From contig JAGHSA010000024.1 in assembly GCA_018066125.1 (NCBI GenBank), positions 59,571 through 123,570 on the forward strand: a stretch of 64,000 nucleotides of DNA, in the 5' to 3' direction. The notes beneath the pieces are model-generated. The model worked only from the letters and a program-made list of their open reading frames with translations, was not told where the DNA came from and ran no database searches. The position numbers and the translations under genes were made by a program. This document shows positions 1 to 7,463 of the stretch, piece by piece. Each line of letters opens with the position of its first letter. Position 1 is the first letter of the stretch. Source of the stretch: Candidatus Cryptobacteroides onthequi (GTDB lineage Bacteria; Bacteroidota; Bacteroidia; Bacteroidales; UBA932).

Positions 1-363
1 GTTCTGGAAATACTGTTTGCTTGCTTCGAAGAATTCCGGTGATGAGACCTCAAAGAGAGTCTGTCCGGCACGCACACGGCTGCCGAGCATCACCTTCGAA
101 GTCGTTATACGTCCGTCGAACGGCACACCGACTTCCGCATAGTGCCCCATTTCCGCCTGAACTGTGCCGACAGTGCGGAATTCGCTGCTGAAAGGTTGCT
201 CTGCAAGTGTTTCGGCTGATATTCTGGACAGAATCGGAGATCCCACGCTCACTGTCACGGTATCTCCCTGATACGCAATTTCCTGTGTTGTCTTCTCGCC
301 CGATTCTTTGCACGACACGACCAGAAGACATGCCATCATCATGGCATAATATGTCTTTTTCAT
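1..363 (-). CDS. RND efflux periplasmic adaptor lipoprotein (partial)
   Basis: Reading from 363, a 121-codon open frame runs off the left edge. It begins with a lipoprotein signal (LLVVSC, lipidated Cys at residue 18). The sequence that follows resembles the N-terminal barrel and hairpin of HlyD/CusB-type membrane fusion proteins, including PFDGRITTSKVMLGSRVRAG and a start of the helical hairpin (SPEFFEASKQYFQ). Such adaptors link an inner-membrane RND pump to a TolC-like channel for metal or drug export. The small His-rich protein just upstream on the same strand suggests a metal-efflux operon whose pump and channel genes lie outside the window. An overlapping longer frame in this region is a shadow. 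Confidence 0.8.
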   Translation of the reverse strand, partial: MKKTYYAMMMACLLVVSCKESGEKTTQEIAYQGDTVTVSVGSPILSRISAETLAEQPFSSEFRTVGTVQAEMGHYAEVGVPFDGRITTSKVMLGSRVRAGQTLFEVSSPEFFEASKQYFQN

Positions 364-417
364 TGTAATTATTCTTTAATTGGACACTGTTATCCCCGGG
401 AAGGGCCACTGAAGTGA

Positions 418-753
418 TCAGCAGCTTGCGGGAGGAGCCCTTAAAGAATAGAAGAAAAGCACTCCGGAGAGTACGGCTTCAGTACAGCTGTCAGAAATCT
501 CCGGGCAGAACATGCCTGGAGCGGCATCCGGAGCCGACAATTCGGCTGACGCCTGATAATCGGCCGTATCTGTCAGTTCGATCAGAAGAATCTGAGTGGC
601 AGTATGGGAGTGTCCCGGAATACTGAAGGGATGTGAATGGACGAGTTTGCTGTCAGCCAGCTGGTGAGAGTGGTAGAACAGATTCGTAGACGCAAAGAAG
701 AATGCGTATACGAGTACAAGGAAAATTCCGATATATTTTCTACATTTCACCAT
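418..753 (-). CDS. Small His-rich membrane protein of efflux operon
   Basis: A 111-residue protein, starting at MVKCRKYIG. One hydrophobic segment (residues about 6-24) is followed by a His-rich stretch with repeated HSH motifs (YHSHQ, HSHPF, GHSHT) and then a second weakly hydrophobic part with several Cys. Similar small proteins often precede CzcCBA/CusABC-type operons in Bacteroidota, and this one lies 54 bp upstream of the RND adaptor on the same strand. A metal-binding or metal-sensing accessory role is inferred; the exact function is unknown. A start 27 codons upstream is possible but would overlap the divergent gene. Confidence 0.65.
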   Translation of the reverse strand: MVKCRKYIGIFLVLVYAFFFASTNLFYHSHQLADSKLVHSHPFSIPGHSHTATQILLIELTDTADYQASAELSAPDAAPGMFCPEISDSCTEAVLSGVLFFYSLRAPPASC

Positions 754-778
754 CCATCCGCAAAAATAGGCAAAAAAG

Positions 779-1237
779 ATGAAATACAACCGCAGAGACG
801 ACATCGAGTTCCTGAAAGAGATCAGGGAAACCATACTCTATGAGAACCTCGCACAGCTTTCAATGGGCACAATGTTCTTCCACGATGCAGACGTCATCAT
901 CACCGACGACGTCGAGGAGGAATTCATCAGAAACGACAAGAGCGAGATCATCGTAGAGACTCCTCACGCGCAGGAGCTCAGCTGGCTGTTCCACAAGCTC
1001 CAGAAAGAGATGGCCGACACGATGTCCGGATATCACCGTGAGGAATTCTTCGGCCTCCTTGCAGAAGCCGCCAACGCCTTCACCGCCAGGTCTGACGACA
1101 GGACAGGTCTGCTCTCTGCCGTACTCCTGCAGGCAGCCATGATGGTATCAGACCAGAAACAGATCCGCTGCGGGCAGATCCGCGACGAAGTGCTTTCATG
1201 CGTCGGCAGCCTCAGCGACCTCGCAGAGAAGATATAG
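779..1237 (+). CDS. Hypothetical protein, 152 residues
   Basis: Not recognised. It is a soluble, mostly helical, acidic protein with no signal peptide or membrane segment. It begins MKYNRRDDIEFLKEIRETIL and contains a short acidic element (IITDDVEEEF). It is transcribed divergently from the His-rich efflux protein, with starts only 25 bp apart, and its stop lies 16 bp from the convergent acyltransferase gene. The composition and codon use look like a real gene, but I can assign no family. Confidence 0.6.
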   Translation: MKYNRRDDIEFLKEIRETILYENLAQLSMGTMFFHDADVIITDDVEEEFIRNDKSEIIVETPHAQELSWLFHKLQKEMADTMSGYHREEFFGLLAEAANAFTARSDDRTGLLSAVLLQAAMMVSDQKQIRCGQIRDEVLSCVGSLSDLAEKI

Positions 1238-1253
1238 GCACATGTGAGCCCCG

Positions 1254-2402
1254 TCAGACTCTGAGATAGATCTTCTTTTTGTAGAAATAATAGAGGATGG
1301 CGGCATTGATAGCCAGGCCGACAAGTCCTATGACGAAGGCATACCACGGTGCGCTCATGTACTGCTCCAGACCGTGGAAGATCGATTTCGCGACACTCTT
1401 CCAGCTTATCACCTCATAGAGCATATACGCGAGAATAGAATTCATGCCGTAGATCTTGAGCCATTTGAGCCAGCCGCCTTTCTGCTTCACATCCACAATC
1501 CAGTATGTGATGGCGAGCAGGATGAAGCTGTAGCCGCTGGAGACGAGCACCATTGAGCTGGTCCAGATGGTCTTGATCACAGGCATCTGGAGATTCCAGA
1601 GCCAGCCGAGAGCCACCATTGCGGCGCCGGATCCCAGAAGGACGAGAGCCTTCCTGTCGCCTCCGTCCTTGCCGTCGCGAAGGTAACGTCCCGCGAACAT
1701 TCCGGTCATGACCGTCACCACGAAATTGAGGCTGCTCAGAATCCAGGTGTATCTGTAGCGCTCCGAGAATACCACGGAGCCGTCATCACCGATTGAGGCA
1801 GCATCACGGAAACGGCCGAGCACCACGCGGTCGACATACTCACAGAGGTTGTAATCGCGGGTGAAGTCACCGCCGCCGTACTCCCCTACGCGCACGAACA
1901 TCATCAGCGCCCAGTAAAGGAGCAGGAGTCCCGCCGCAATGATATACTGAGTGCGCGGACGCGTGTGGAGGAACGCGAGCGCAGTGAAGAGATATCCCAC
2001 CGCAATGGCCTGGAGCGTGTTGCTGAAGAACCTTATCACCTGAGGGTTGAGATCCAGAAGCTGACCCTGGACTATCATACCCAGTATCCACAGAGATGCG
2101 ACTCTCCTTACAATTCTCCAATAGACCTTGCTTCCGGCCTTGGTATCGCCGGAGAGGAACTGGTCGCGGTACTTGCGCATGGAGAACGGGATGGTCACGC
2201 CGGACATGAACATGAACAGCGGCATGATCTGGTCCCAGAGCACGTAACCCTGCCATGCTACATGGGAAATCTGTCTGTGGACAGGCTCGTAAAAGGAGTA
2301 GTCGCCTGTCTTGAGAAATGTGTAGATGATCGGGCCCAGGCAAGTGAGCAGAAAGAGGTCAAGACCTCTGAGGATGTCGAGTGATTCAAGTCTCTTGTTC
2401 AT
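1254..2402 (-). CDS. Membrane acyltransferase, DUF5009/HGSNAT-like
   Basis: A 382-residue polytopic membrane protein with about ten hydrophobic helices. The N-terminus MNKRLESLDILRGLDLFLL carries the LDILRG signature typical of the heparan-alpha-glucosaminide acetyltransferase-like/DUF5009 family. A conserved WDQIMPLFMFMSG loop follows. These proteins are thought to move acyl groups across the inner membrane onto sugars; the substrate here is unknown. I chose the ATG at 2402; an ATG six codons upstream (2420) is also open. It is divergent from the sugar-isomerase-like lipoprotein gene at 2474. Confidence 0.8.
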   Translation of the reverse strand: MNKRLESLDILRGLDLFLLTCLGPIIYTFLKTGDYSFYEPVHRQISHVAWQGYVLWDQIMPLFMFMSGVTIPFSMRKYRDQFLSGDTKAGSKVYWRIVRRVASLWILGMIVQGQLLDLNPQVIRFFSNTLQAIAVGYLFTALAFLHTRPRTQYIIAAGLLLLYWALMMFVRVGEYGGGDFTRDYNLCEYVDRVVLGRFRDAASIGDDGSVVFSERYRYTWILSSLNFVVTVMTGMFAGRYLRDGKDGGDRKALVLLGSGAAMVALGWLWNLQMPVIKTIWTSSMVLVSSGYSFILLAITYWIVDVKQKGGWLKWLKIYGMNSILAYMLYEVISWKSVAKSIFHGLEQYMSAPWYAFVIGLVGLAINAAILYYFYKKKIYLRV

Positions 2403-2429
2403 AGGTACTAAGTTATGCATTCTTTTTAT

Positions 2430-2437
2430 TACTTTTG
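2430..2437 (+). promoter_or_regulatory. Candidate Bacteroidota -7 box (TACTTTTG)
   Basis: TACTTTTG fits the Bacteroidota TAnnTTTG promoter element. It lies 37 bp upstream of the ATG at 2474. No convincing TTTG -33 element is seen at the usual spacing, so support is partial. Confidence 0.35.
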
Positions 2438-2473
2438 TATAGTTAATGTGAATAATCCAAAACTTTCATAATT

Positions 2474-3448
2474 ATGTCAAAGAAATTCATCATCAACGCC
2501 ATCATGGCGATGGCAGCCATTGCAGCGCTCTCAAGCTGCTGCAACGGAAGCAAGTCATCAGACTGCTGTGGAGAAGGCAGCGCATGCTGCAAGTCAGAGT
2601 TCAGCAAGAAGCTCCCTATCGGTGTCCAGCTCTACAGCGTGCGCACTGATCTCGAGAAGGACTTCTACGGCACACTCAAAGCCATCAAGGAGATGGGATA
2701 TGCAGGTGTGGAGTTCTACGGTGAGTATTACGGCAACTCTGCAGTCCAGGTGAAGAAGTGGTGCACCGAGCTCGGTCTCATTCCGTTCTCAAACCACATT
2801 CCTTTCCAGGCTATGATCGACGACATCGACAAGGTGATTGAAGAGAACACCATCCTCGGCGTTCAGTATGTAGTATTCCCTTACATGGACGAGGCAAGCC
2901 GCCCGGGCATCGACCTTGAGCAGTTCAAGAAGACAGTCGCAAAGATCGGCGAGTGCGGTGCAAAGGTATCTGAGGCTGGATTCCAGCTCCTCTACCACAA
3001 CCACGACTTCGAGTTCGTGCCTATCGCTGACGGCGGTCTCGGCTACGACTATATCTTCGGCCAGAATGAGAAGAAGAACCTCCAGACCGAACTTGACGTC
3101 TGCTGGTGCGACTATTCAGGCAACAACCCTGCAGAGTACCTCACCAAGTATGCAGGACGCATCCCTGTAGTCCACATGAAGGACTACAAGCTCGAGGGCA
3201 AGCTTTCATCAGCTCCTTACGCTCTCATCGGCATCTCTACCGACAACTCCATGAAGGATGACGGCGGCTGGTTCGAGTACCGTCCTCTCGGCGAGGGTCA
3301 GGTAGACATCCCTGCAGTCATCAAGGCTGCCATCGACGGTGGAGCACAGTGGCTCTGCGTAGAGCAGGATGAGCCTAGCCAGGGCCGCAGCCGTCTCGAG
3401 GGTGTGGCTAAGAGCACAGAGTACCTCAGAGCTCTTGACCTCATGTAA
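2474..3448 (+). CDS. Sugar phosphate isomerase/epimerase-like lipoprotein
   Basis: A 324-residue xylose-isomerase-like TIM barrel (AP endonuclease 2 superfamily). Signal peptide and lipobox LSSC predict lipidation at Cys22. Just after it lies an unusual run with three Cys-Cys pairs (residues 22-23, 31-32 and 38-39). Family motifs are visible: IGVQLYSVR near residue 50, YHNHDFEF, the ELDVCWCD metal/strand motif, VHMKDYK, and a final VEQDE. Members isomerise or oxidise sugars and polyols. The reaction cannot be fixed from sequence. It is monocistronic, ends at a strong terminator, and faces queF. The Cys-rich linker is atypical for the family. Confidence 0.85.
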   Translation: MSKKFIINAIMAMAAIAALSSCCNGSKSSDCCGEGSACCKSEFSKKLPIGVQLYSVRTDLEKDFYGTLKAIKEMGYAGVEFYGEYYGNSAVQVKKWCTELGLIPFSNHIPFQAMIDDIDKVIEENTILGVQYVVFPYMDEASRPGIDLEQFKKTVAKIGECGAKVSEAGFQLLYHNHDFEFVPIADGGLGYDYIFGQNEKKNLQTELDVCWCDYSGNNPAEYLTKYAGRIPVVHMKDYKLEGKLSSAPYALIGISTDNSMKDDGGWFEYRPLGEGQVDIPAVIKAAIDGGAQWLCVEQDEPSQGRSRLEGVAKSTEYLRALDLM

Positions 3449-3464
3449 GAGCAAGCCTGGTACA

Positions 3465-3504
3465 ATAAAAAACATCCCGACCGTATCCGGCCGGGATGTT
3501 TTTT
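3465..3504. terminator. Bidirectional intrinsic terminator
   Basis: A 9-bp perfect stem (AACATCCCG/CGGGATGTT) with a small inner CCG/CGG extension. It is flanked by an A-run on the left and a T-run on the right. It sits between the convergent isomerase-like gene and queF and can serve both. Confidence 0.85.
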
Positions 3505-3514
3505 ATTTGCGTTG

Positions 3515-3976
3515 CTATTCGTGAGTCTCGAAACGCTTCATGGCGAGCTCTTCGTATCTTGTGCCCGGCCTGCCGTAGTTCGCGTACGGATAGATGGATA
3601 TGCCTCCGCGCGGAGTGAAGATGCCCGTGACCTCGATATATTTCGGATCCATCAGGGCGATGAGATCCTTCATGATCTTGTTCACACAGTCCTCGTGGAA
3701 GTCTCCGTGGTTCCTGAATGAGAAGAGGTAAAGCTTCAGGCTCTTGCTCTCAACCATCTTGACGTCAGGGATATATGAGATGCGTATCTCCGCGAAATCA
3801 GGCTGTCCTGTGATAGGACAGAGACTGGTGAACTCCGGGCAGTTGAAACGCACCCAGTAATCATTGTCCTGATGCTTGTTGACAAATGTCTCAAGCACTT
3901 CCGGAGCATAGTCGCTCTTGTATTCGGTCTTTTTTCCGAGGGACTTGAGACCCTCGAGTTCTCTTCCTTCTGCCAT
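3515..3976 (-). CDS. queF: preQ1 synthase (7-cyano-7-deazaguanine reductase)
   Basis: A 153-residue type I (unimodular) QueF, which reduces preQ0 to preQ1 with NADPH in queuosine biosynthesis. The catalytic Cys is visible at residue 53 in [12 protein letters not shown], with the partner Asp60. The QueF signature [21 protein letters not shown] spans about residues 76-96. Length matches the family. It lies 4 bp downstream of the queuosine-precursor transporter gene on the same strand, so the two are almost certainly co-transcribed and form an import-plus-reduction unit for the queuosine pathway. Confidence 0.96.
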   Translation of the reverse strand: MAEGRELEGLKSLGKKTEYKSDYAPEVLETFVNKHQDNDYWVRFNCPEFTSLCPITGQPDFAEIRISYIPDVKMVESKSLKLYLFSFRNHGDFHEDCVNKIMKDLIALMDPKYIEVTGIFTPRGGISIYPYANYGRPGTRYEELAMKRFETHE

Positions 3977-3980
3977 GATG

Positions 3981-4682
3981 CTAAATGTCGCTTATCTTGA
4001 AAGGGTTGTATGAAATGTTCTCATCAAAGGTATCTATACCCTCTACAGCCTTCACTTTCCTGACCACAGCCGATGTGGCCGGGAGTATGACGATCTCGTA
4101 AAGGACCTTGGCTGTCACCTGGCACGCCATCATGGTGAGCACGGTCCTTGTCCCTGCCTGCCAGAATACGAGCGGGATGAATATGAGAGAGTCGATGAAC
4201 TCTCCCACTACCGACGAGAGGATGGCTCTCACTCCGAATCTGCGTCCCTGATCCGCCACCTTCATGCGGCTCATGACGGCTGCATTGGCTGTCGATCCTG
4301 CAAGGAATGCCAGCAATGAGGCCACAGCCGCCTTCGGGGCTGCGCCGAATACCATCCTGAATGCATCCTGTCCTTCCCAGAACGGTGCTCCCGGCAGCAG
4401 GATGACCAGCTGCGACACAAGCACGAAGAAGAAATTCATGGCGAATCCCGTCCAGATGACCAGACGTGCCTTGCGGTAGCCATAGACCTCGCAGAGGCAG
4501 TCATTGAGGATATACGAAACCGGGAAGATGATCACGGCTCCCGGCAGGACACACCAGTCCCAGAGCATGAAGATCTTTGAAGCGAAAAGGTTTGAAGCGA
4601 TGAGGCAGACGTTGAACAGTACTGCCATCCAGAGGAATGTGACGGAGAGCCCCTGGGATCCGTTGCGAGTGATAGTTGTCAT
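3981..4682 (-). CDS. yhhQ: Queuosine precursor transporter, YhhQ/VUT family
   Basis: A 233-residue inner-membrane protein with about six helices. It carries the VUT/YhhQ signature [20 protein letters not shown] and the later [13 protein letters not shown] motif. The family imports preQ0/preQ1. The start MTTITRN at 4682 is preferred; an 18-codon upstream extension is Arg-rich and unlikely. Its stop is 4 bp from queF. A TACATTTG box lies about 60 bp upstream, so yhhQ-queF looks like a two-gene operon. Confidence 0.92.
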   Translation of the reverse strand: MTTITRNGSQGLSVTFLWMAVLFNVCLIASNLFASKIFMLWDWCVLPGAVIIFPVSYILNDCLCEVYGYRKARLVIWTGFAMNFFFVLVSQLVILLPGAPFWEGQDAFRMVFGAAPKAAVASLLAFLAGSTANAAVMSRMKVADQGRRFGVRAILSSVVGEFIDSLIFIPLVFWQAGTRTVLTMMACQVTAKVLYEIVILPATSAVVRKVKAVEGIDTFDENISYNPFKISDI

Positions 4683-4744
4683 TTTTCCTTGTTTTTTCAG
4701 TGGTACCAAGCACACTTGACGCCGCATGCGCGACATCTCGGGGG

Positions 4745-4752
4745 CAAATGTA
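4745..4752 (-). promoter_or_regulatory. Candidate -7 box for yhhQ-queF (TACATTTG)
   Basis: On the minus strand TACATTTG matches TAnnTTTG, 62 bp upstream of the yhhQ ATG. I see no preQ1-riboswitch-like structure in the leader. Confidence 0.4.
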
Positions 4753-4762
4753 GCACTTTTTT

Positions 4763-4803
4763 CCGAAAAAAAGCGCCTGACAAGAATTTGCCAGGCGCTT
4801 TAT
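4763..4803 (-). terminator. Intrinsic terminator of trpB
   Basis: On the minus strand an AAGCGCCTG-type stem of about 9-10 bp is followed by seven T. It starts about 18 bp past the trpB stop. Confidence 0.85.
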
Positions 4804-4820
4804 CATTTATGGAACAAGGA

Positions 4821-6194
4821 TTATTCCTCAATCTTTGGGAGCTTTGAGAGAGCCTCTGCGATAACCTCGTCAGAAGGGATCTCATCAGTCATGGTACCCT
4901 CGTTGAACTGCTTGTAAGCATAGAGGTCGAAGTTACCGGTACCTGAGAGGTTGAAGACGATGGTCTTGGCCTCGCCTGTCTCCTTGCACTTGAGAGCCTC
5001 GTCGATGGCAGCGCGGATAGCGTGTGAGCTCTCCGGAGCCGGGAGGATACCCTCAGCATGTGCGAACTGCACTGCTGCGTCGAATACCTGAGTCTGCTCG
5101 TAAGCGCGAGCCTCGAAGAGACCCTGATCATATAGTTCTGAAAGGATAGGGCTCATTCCGTGGAAGCGGAGACCTCCTGCATGGTTTGCACTAGGGATGA
5201 ACTGGCTGCCGACTGTGTACATCTTGGCGAGAGGACAGATCATACCTGTATCGCAGAAGTCATATGCATACTTACCGCGTGTGAAGCTTGGGCATGATGC
5301 AGGCTCTGCACCGATGATCTTGTAGTTTGCCTCACCACGGAGCATCTCGCCGAGGAATGGAGATGCGAATCCACCGAGGTTGGATCCACCGCCTGTACAT
5401 CCGATGAGGATATCAGGCTTGATGCCGTACTTGTCGAGAGCGGCCTTGGTCTCGAGACCGATGATGGACTGGTGGAGGAGCACCTGGTTGAGCACTGAAC
5501 CGAGCTCATAGCGGTATCCTGGGTTGGTCACAGCGACCTCGACTGCCTCAGAGATGGCACAGCCGAGTGAACCGGTGGTTCCAGGATGCTCGGCAAGAAT
5601 CTTGCGTCCTACCTGTGTGGTGTCACTTGGAGAAGGAACGATGGTAGCGCCGAAAGTACGGATCACCTCGCGGCGGAATGGCTTCTGCTCGTATGAGCAT
5701 CTTACCATGTACACCTTACAGTCAAGTCCGAAATACTGGCATGCCATTGAGAGGGCTGTTCCCCACTGGCCTGCTCCGGTCTCTGTAGTCACACCCTTGA
5801 GGCCCTGCTTCTTCGCATAGTAAACCTGTGCGATAGCTGAATTGAGCTTGTGTGAACCGGATGTATTGTTTCCTTCGAACTTATAGTAGATCTTGGCTGG
5901 AGTATCGAGGGCCTTCTCGAGGAATGTTGCGTGTACGAGCGGGCTCGGACGATACATCTTGTAGAACTTCTGTACTTCCTCAGGGATGTCAAACCACTTG
6001 GTGTTGTCATCGAGTTCCTGCTTTACTAGTTCCTCGCAGAAGATAGGGGTAAGTTCTTCAGCTTTGAGCGGCTTGCCGGTGCCAGGGTTGAGAAGCGGTG
6101 CAGGCTTCTTTTTCATGTCAGCGCGTACGTTGTACCACTGCTTAGGCATTTCTTCTTCGCTCAGATAGATCTTGTAGGGTGCTTCAGTTGCCAT
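4821..6194 (-). CDS. trpB: Tryptophan synthase beta chain, TrpB2 type
   Basis: A 457-residue PLP enzyme that condenses indole and serine to tryptophan. The PLP lysine is K116 in GSHKLNSA; the catalytic Glu lies in TETGAGQWG (E138); the phosphate loop is GCTGGGSN; SGTGNFD lies near the C-terminus. The extra N-terminal segment and the length of about 450 fit the TrpB2 subgroup, which often works without TrpA. It stands alone here, with no trp neighbours, consistent with an indole-salvage role. Its promoter was not clear; a hairpin with a T-run lies in the leader. Confidence 0.93.
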   Translation of the reverse strand: MATEAPYKIYLSEEEMPKQWYNVRADMKKKPAPLLNPGTGKPLKAEELTPIFCEELVKQELDDNTKWFDIPEEVQKFYKMYRPSPLVHATFLEKALDTPAKIYYKFEGNNTSGSHKLNSAIAQVYYAKKQGLKGVTTETGAGQWGTALSMACQYFGLDCKVYMVRCSYEQKPFRREVIRTFGATIVPSPSDTTQVGRKILAEHPGTTGSLGCAISEAVEVAVTNPGYRYELGSVLNQVLLHQSIIGLETKAALDKYGIKPDILIGCTGGGSNLGGFASPFLGEMLRGEANYKIIGAEPASCPSFTRGKYAYDFCDTGMICPLAKMYTVGSQFIPSANHAGGLRFHGMSPILSELYDQGLFEARAYEQTQVFDAAVQFAHAEGILPAPESSHAIRAAIDEALKCKETGEAKTIVFNLSGTGNFDLYAYKQFNEGTMTDEIPSDEVIAEALSKLPKIEE

Positions 6195-6274
6195 TGATAA
6201 AATGTGTTAAGTGTTTATAAATAAAAACTAAGATTCAGGACAAGGAATAAGTTTATAATTCTGTACCATATTCA

Positions 6275-6315
6275 TAAAAAATTTTGGAGCTCAGTCGTAT
6301 CTCCGGCTGAGCTCC
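6275..6315 (-). promoter_or_regulatory. Hairpin with T-run upstream of trpB
   Basis: On the minus strand a perfect 9-bp stem (GGAGCTCAG/CTGAGCTCC) is followed four bases later by six T. It lies 81 bp or more before trpB. It may be an attenuator in a long trpB leader or the terminator of a transcript from the island. Confidence 0.45.
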
Positions 6316-6511
6316 TTATGCTTCGTTGCACACAGGCGAAACCCTCTTACGACTCGTTTTAAAGCTGTAACAGGCGCCACCACCAATATGCGTTATTTGC
6401 TATCATTCTTTCACAAATATCATCATTCGTTTCTACAAATCCAACACTTTTATAAAGTTTTTATGAATTTGCATCAGTACTCATGGACGATTTATTTAAA
6501 TCGTGAGTTGC

Positions 6512-6627
6512 TGACGCGACGCGGCATTTTGAACTCATAATCAGGCGTCGCGTCATGTAAAACAGCTGATAGGCTTGAAATCGTGACGCGAAGCGGGACT
6601 TTGTGCTCAAAACAGCGCGTCGCGTCA
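6512..6627. repeat. 116-bp double-hairpin repeat, copy 1
   Basis: Two 44-bp hairpins (6512-6555 and 6584-6627) are separated by a 28-bp spacer. Both have arms of the type TGACGCGACGC/GCGTCGCGTCA; the first hairpin has 11 perfect pairs. The reverse complement matches the element at 17450-17565, position for position, at about 79%. Confidence 0.85.
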
Positions 6628-6927
6628 CAGACCATCGGGCCGTGGCGAAGAAGCGGAGCGGCGCCGCCACATAGCGACGGAGGTAAAGCCCCTGCAGCGG
6701 GCATTGCGGAGCTCTTCTCGGTCCGCAAGCGCGGTTCAGCGCAGATTCGACAGCCACGGCGGCGCCTGCTTTATCTACATGCAGACGCGTATCCGGCGAT
6801 TTCACGGCTAAAACACAGTTCTGACTTCGGACAGCCGTGATTTTCATGACATTACGTCTGAAATCGAATGTCGAGCGCAGATCTGCCGAATATATCGTGA
6901 TTTCACGGCTGAATTCATAGATCGGCC

Positions 6928-7334
6928 TGCAGATAGCCGTGTTTCTGCGTTAAACCCAGCTGAAACGTATTGCCGAGTCACAGACAGACTTGGTTTTGCC
7001 ATTTTCACGGCTGAAACTGCGGCAGAAGCGGCACGTGCCGAGCCGGGAACACACCTCTTCCGCACCATACGAAAATCACCTGCAGCAGAGATGTGCCTTC
7101 CAGCAGCCTGAGAGGCAGGTCGGCGGTGCAGGTCACCCCGGAACAGAGGGACCTGCACCACATATGTGCAATATAAGCCACACAATAAAGATTCCTGGTG
7201 CAGGTGATTTTCACCTCAGCTGCCATCTGACAGCCGCCTCAGCGCACTATGACAAAAATAGGCAAATACACGTCTGCCTGAGAATTGAAAGCTCGTTTCA
7301 GCCGGCTTTAACGCAGAAACACGGCTATCTGCAG
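6928..7334. repeat. Nested inverted repeats (large palindrome)
   Basis: Outer arms 6928-6968 and 7294-7334 match at 39 of 41 positions. Inside are a perfect 14-bp pair (7071-7084/7199-7212) and a perfect 10-bp pair (7125-7134/7150-7159), all centred near 7131-7142. Weaker symmetry extends outward to about 6886 and 7376. Confidence 0.85.
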
Positions 7335-7463
7335 CCCTACACACGATTTCAGCCGAGAATTCACGATAAACCCGGCTGAAAATCACAAACAAATATCAAA
7401 TCGGAGTTGTCAAAGACATGTTATGAACTATTTGCATTTTATTCATTAAATTGCAGTCATAAA

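Larger units (their letters stand above)
6195..7463. other. Non-coding, hairpin-rich island (1.27 kb)
   Basis: No credible protein gene is present; the open frames found here run through inverted repeats. The stretch holds, in order: the trpB leader with a hairpin (6275-6315), an AT-rich part, a 116-bp double-hairpin repeat (6512-6627), a GC-rich part with a GGCGGCGCCGCC-like palindrome near 6670, and a large nested palindrome (about 6886-7376). Short copies of TTCACGGCTGAA or its inverse recur near 6800, 6835, 6900, 7003, 7345 and 7370. It is unlike the neighbouring genes in composition. Confidence 0.75.

Noticed and set aside
50-409. 119-codon frame on minus at the left edge
   Set aside because: Shadow of the RND adaptor frame, which has a proper lipoprotein signal and conserved motifs.
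4683-4760. preQ1 riboswitch before yhhQ-queF
   Set aside because: No preQ1-I or preQ1-II consensus could be traced in the short leader.
6461-6847. 128-codon open frame on minus through the first island
   Set aside because: It runs through the double hairpin. Its TRRAVLSTK-like peptide recurs in the second island only because the DNA repeat does, and differences between the copies are non-synonymous.
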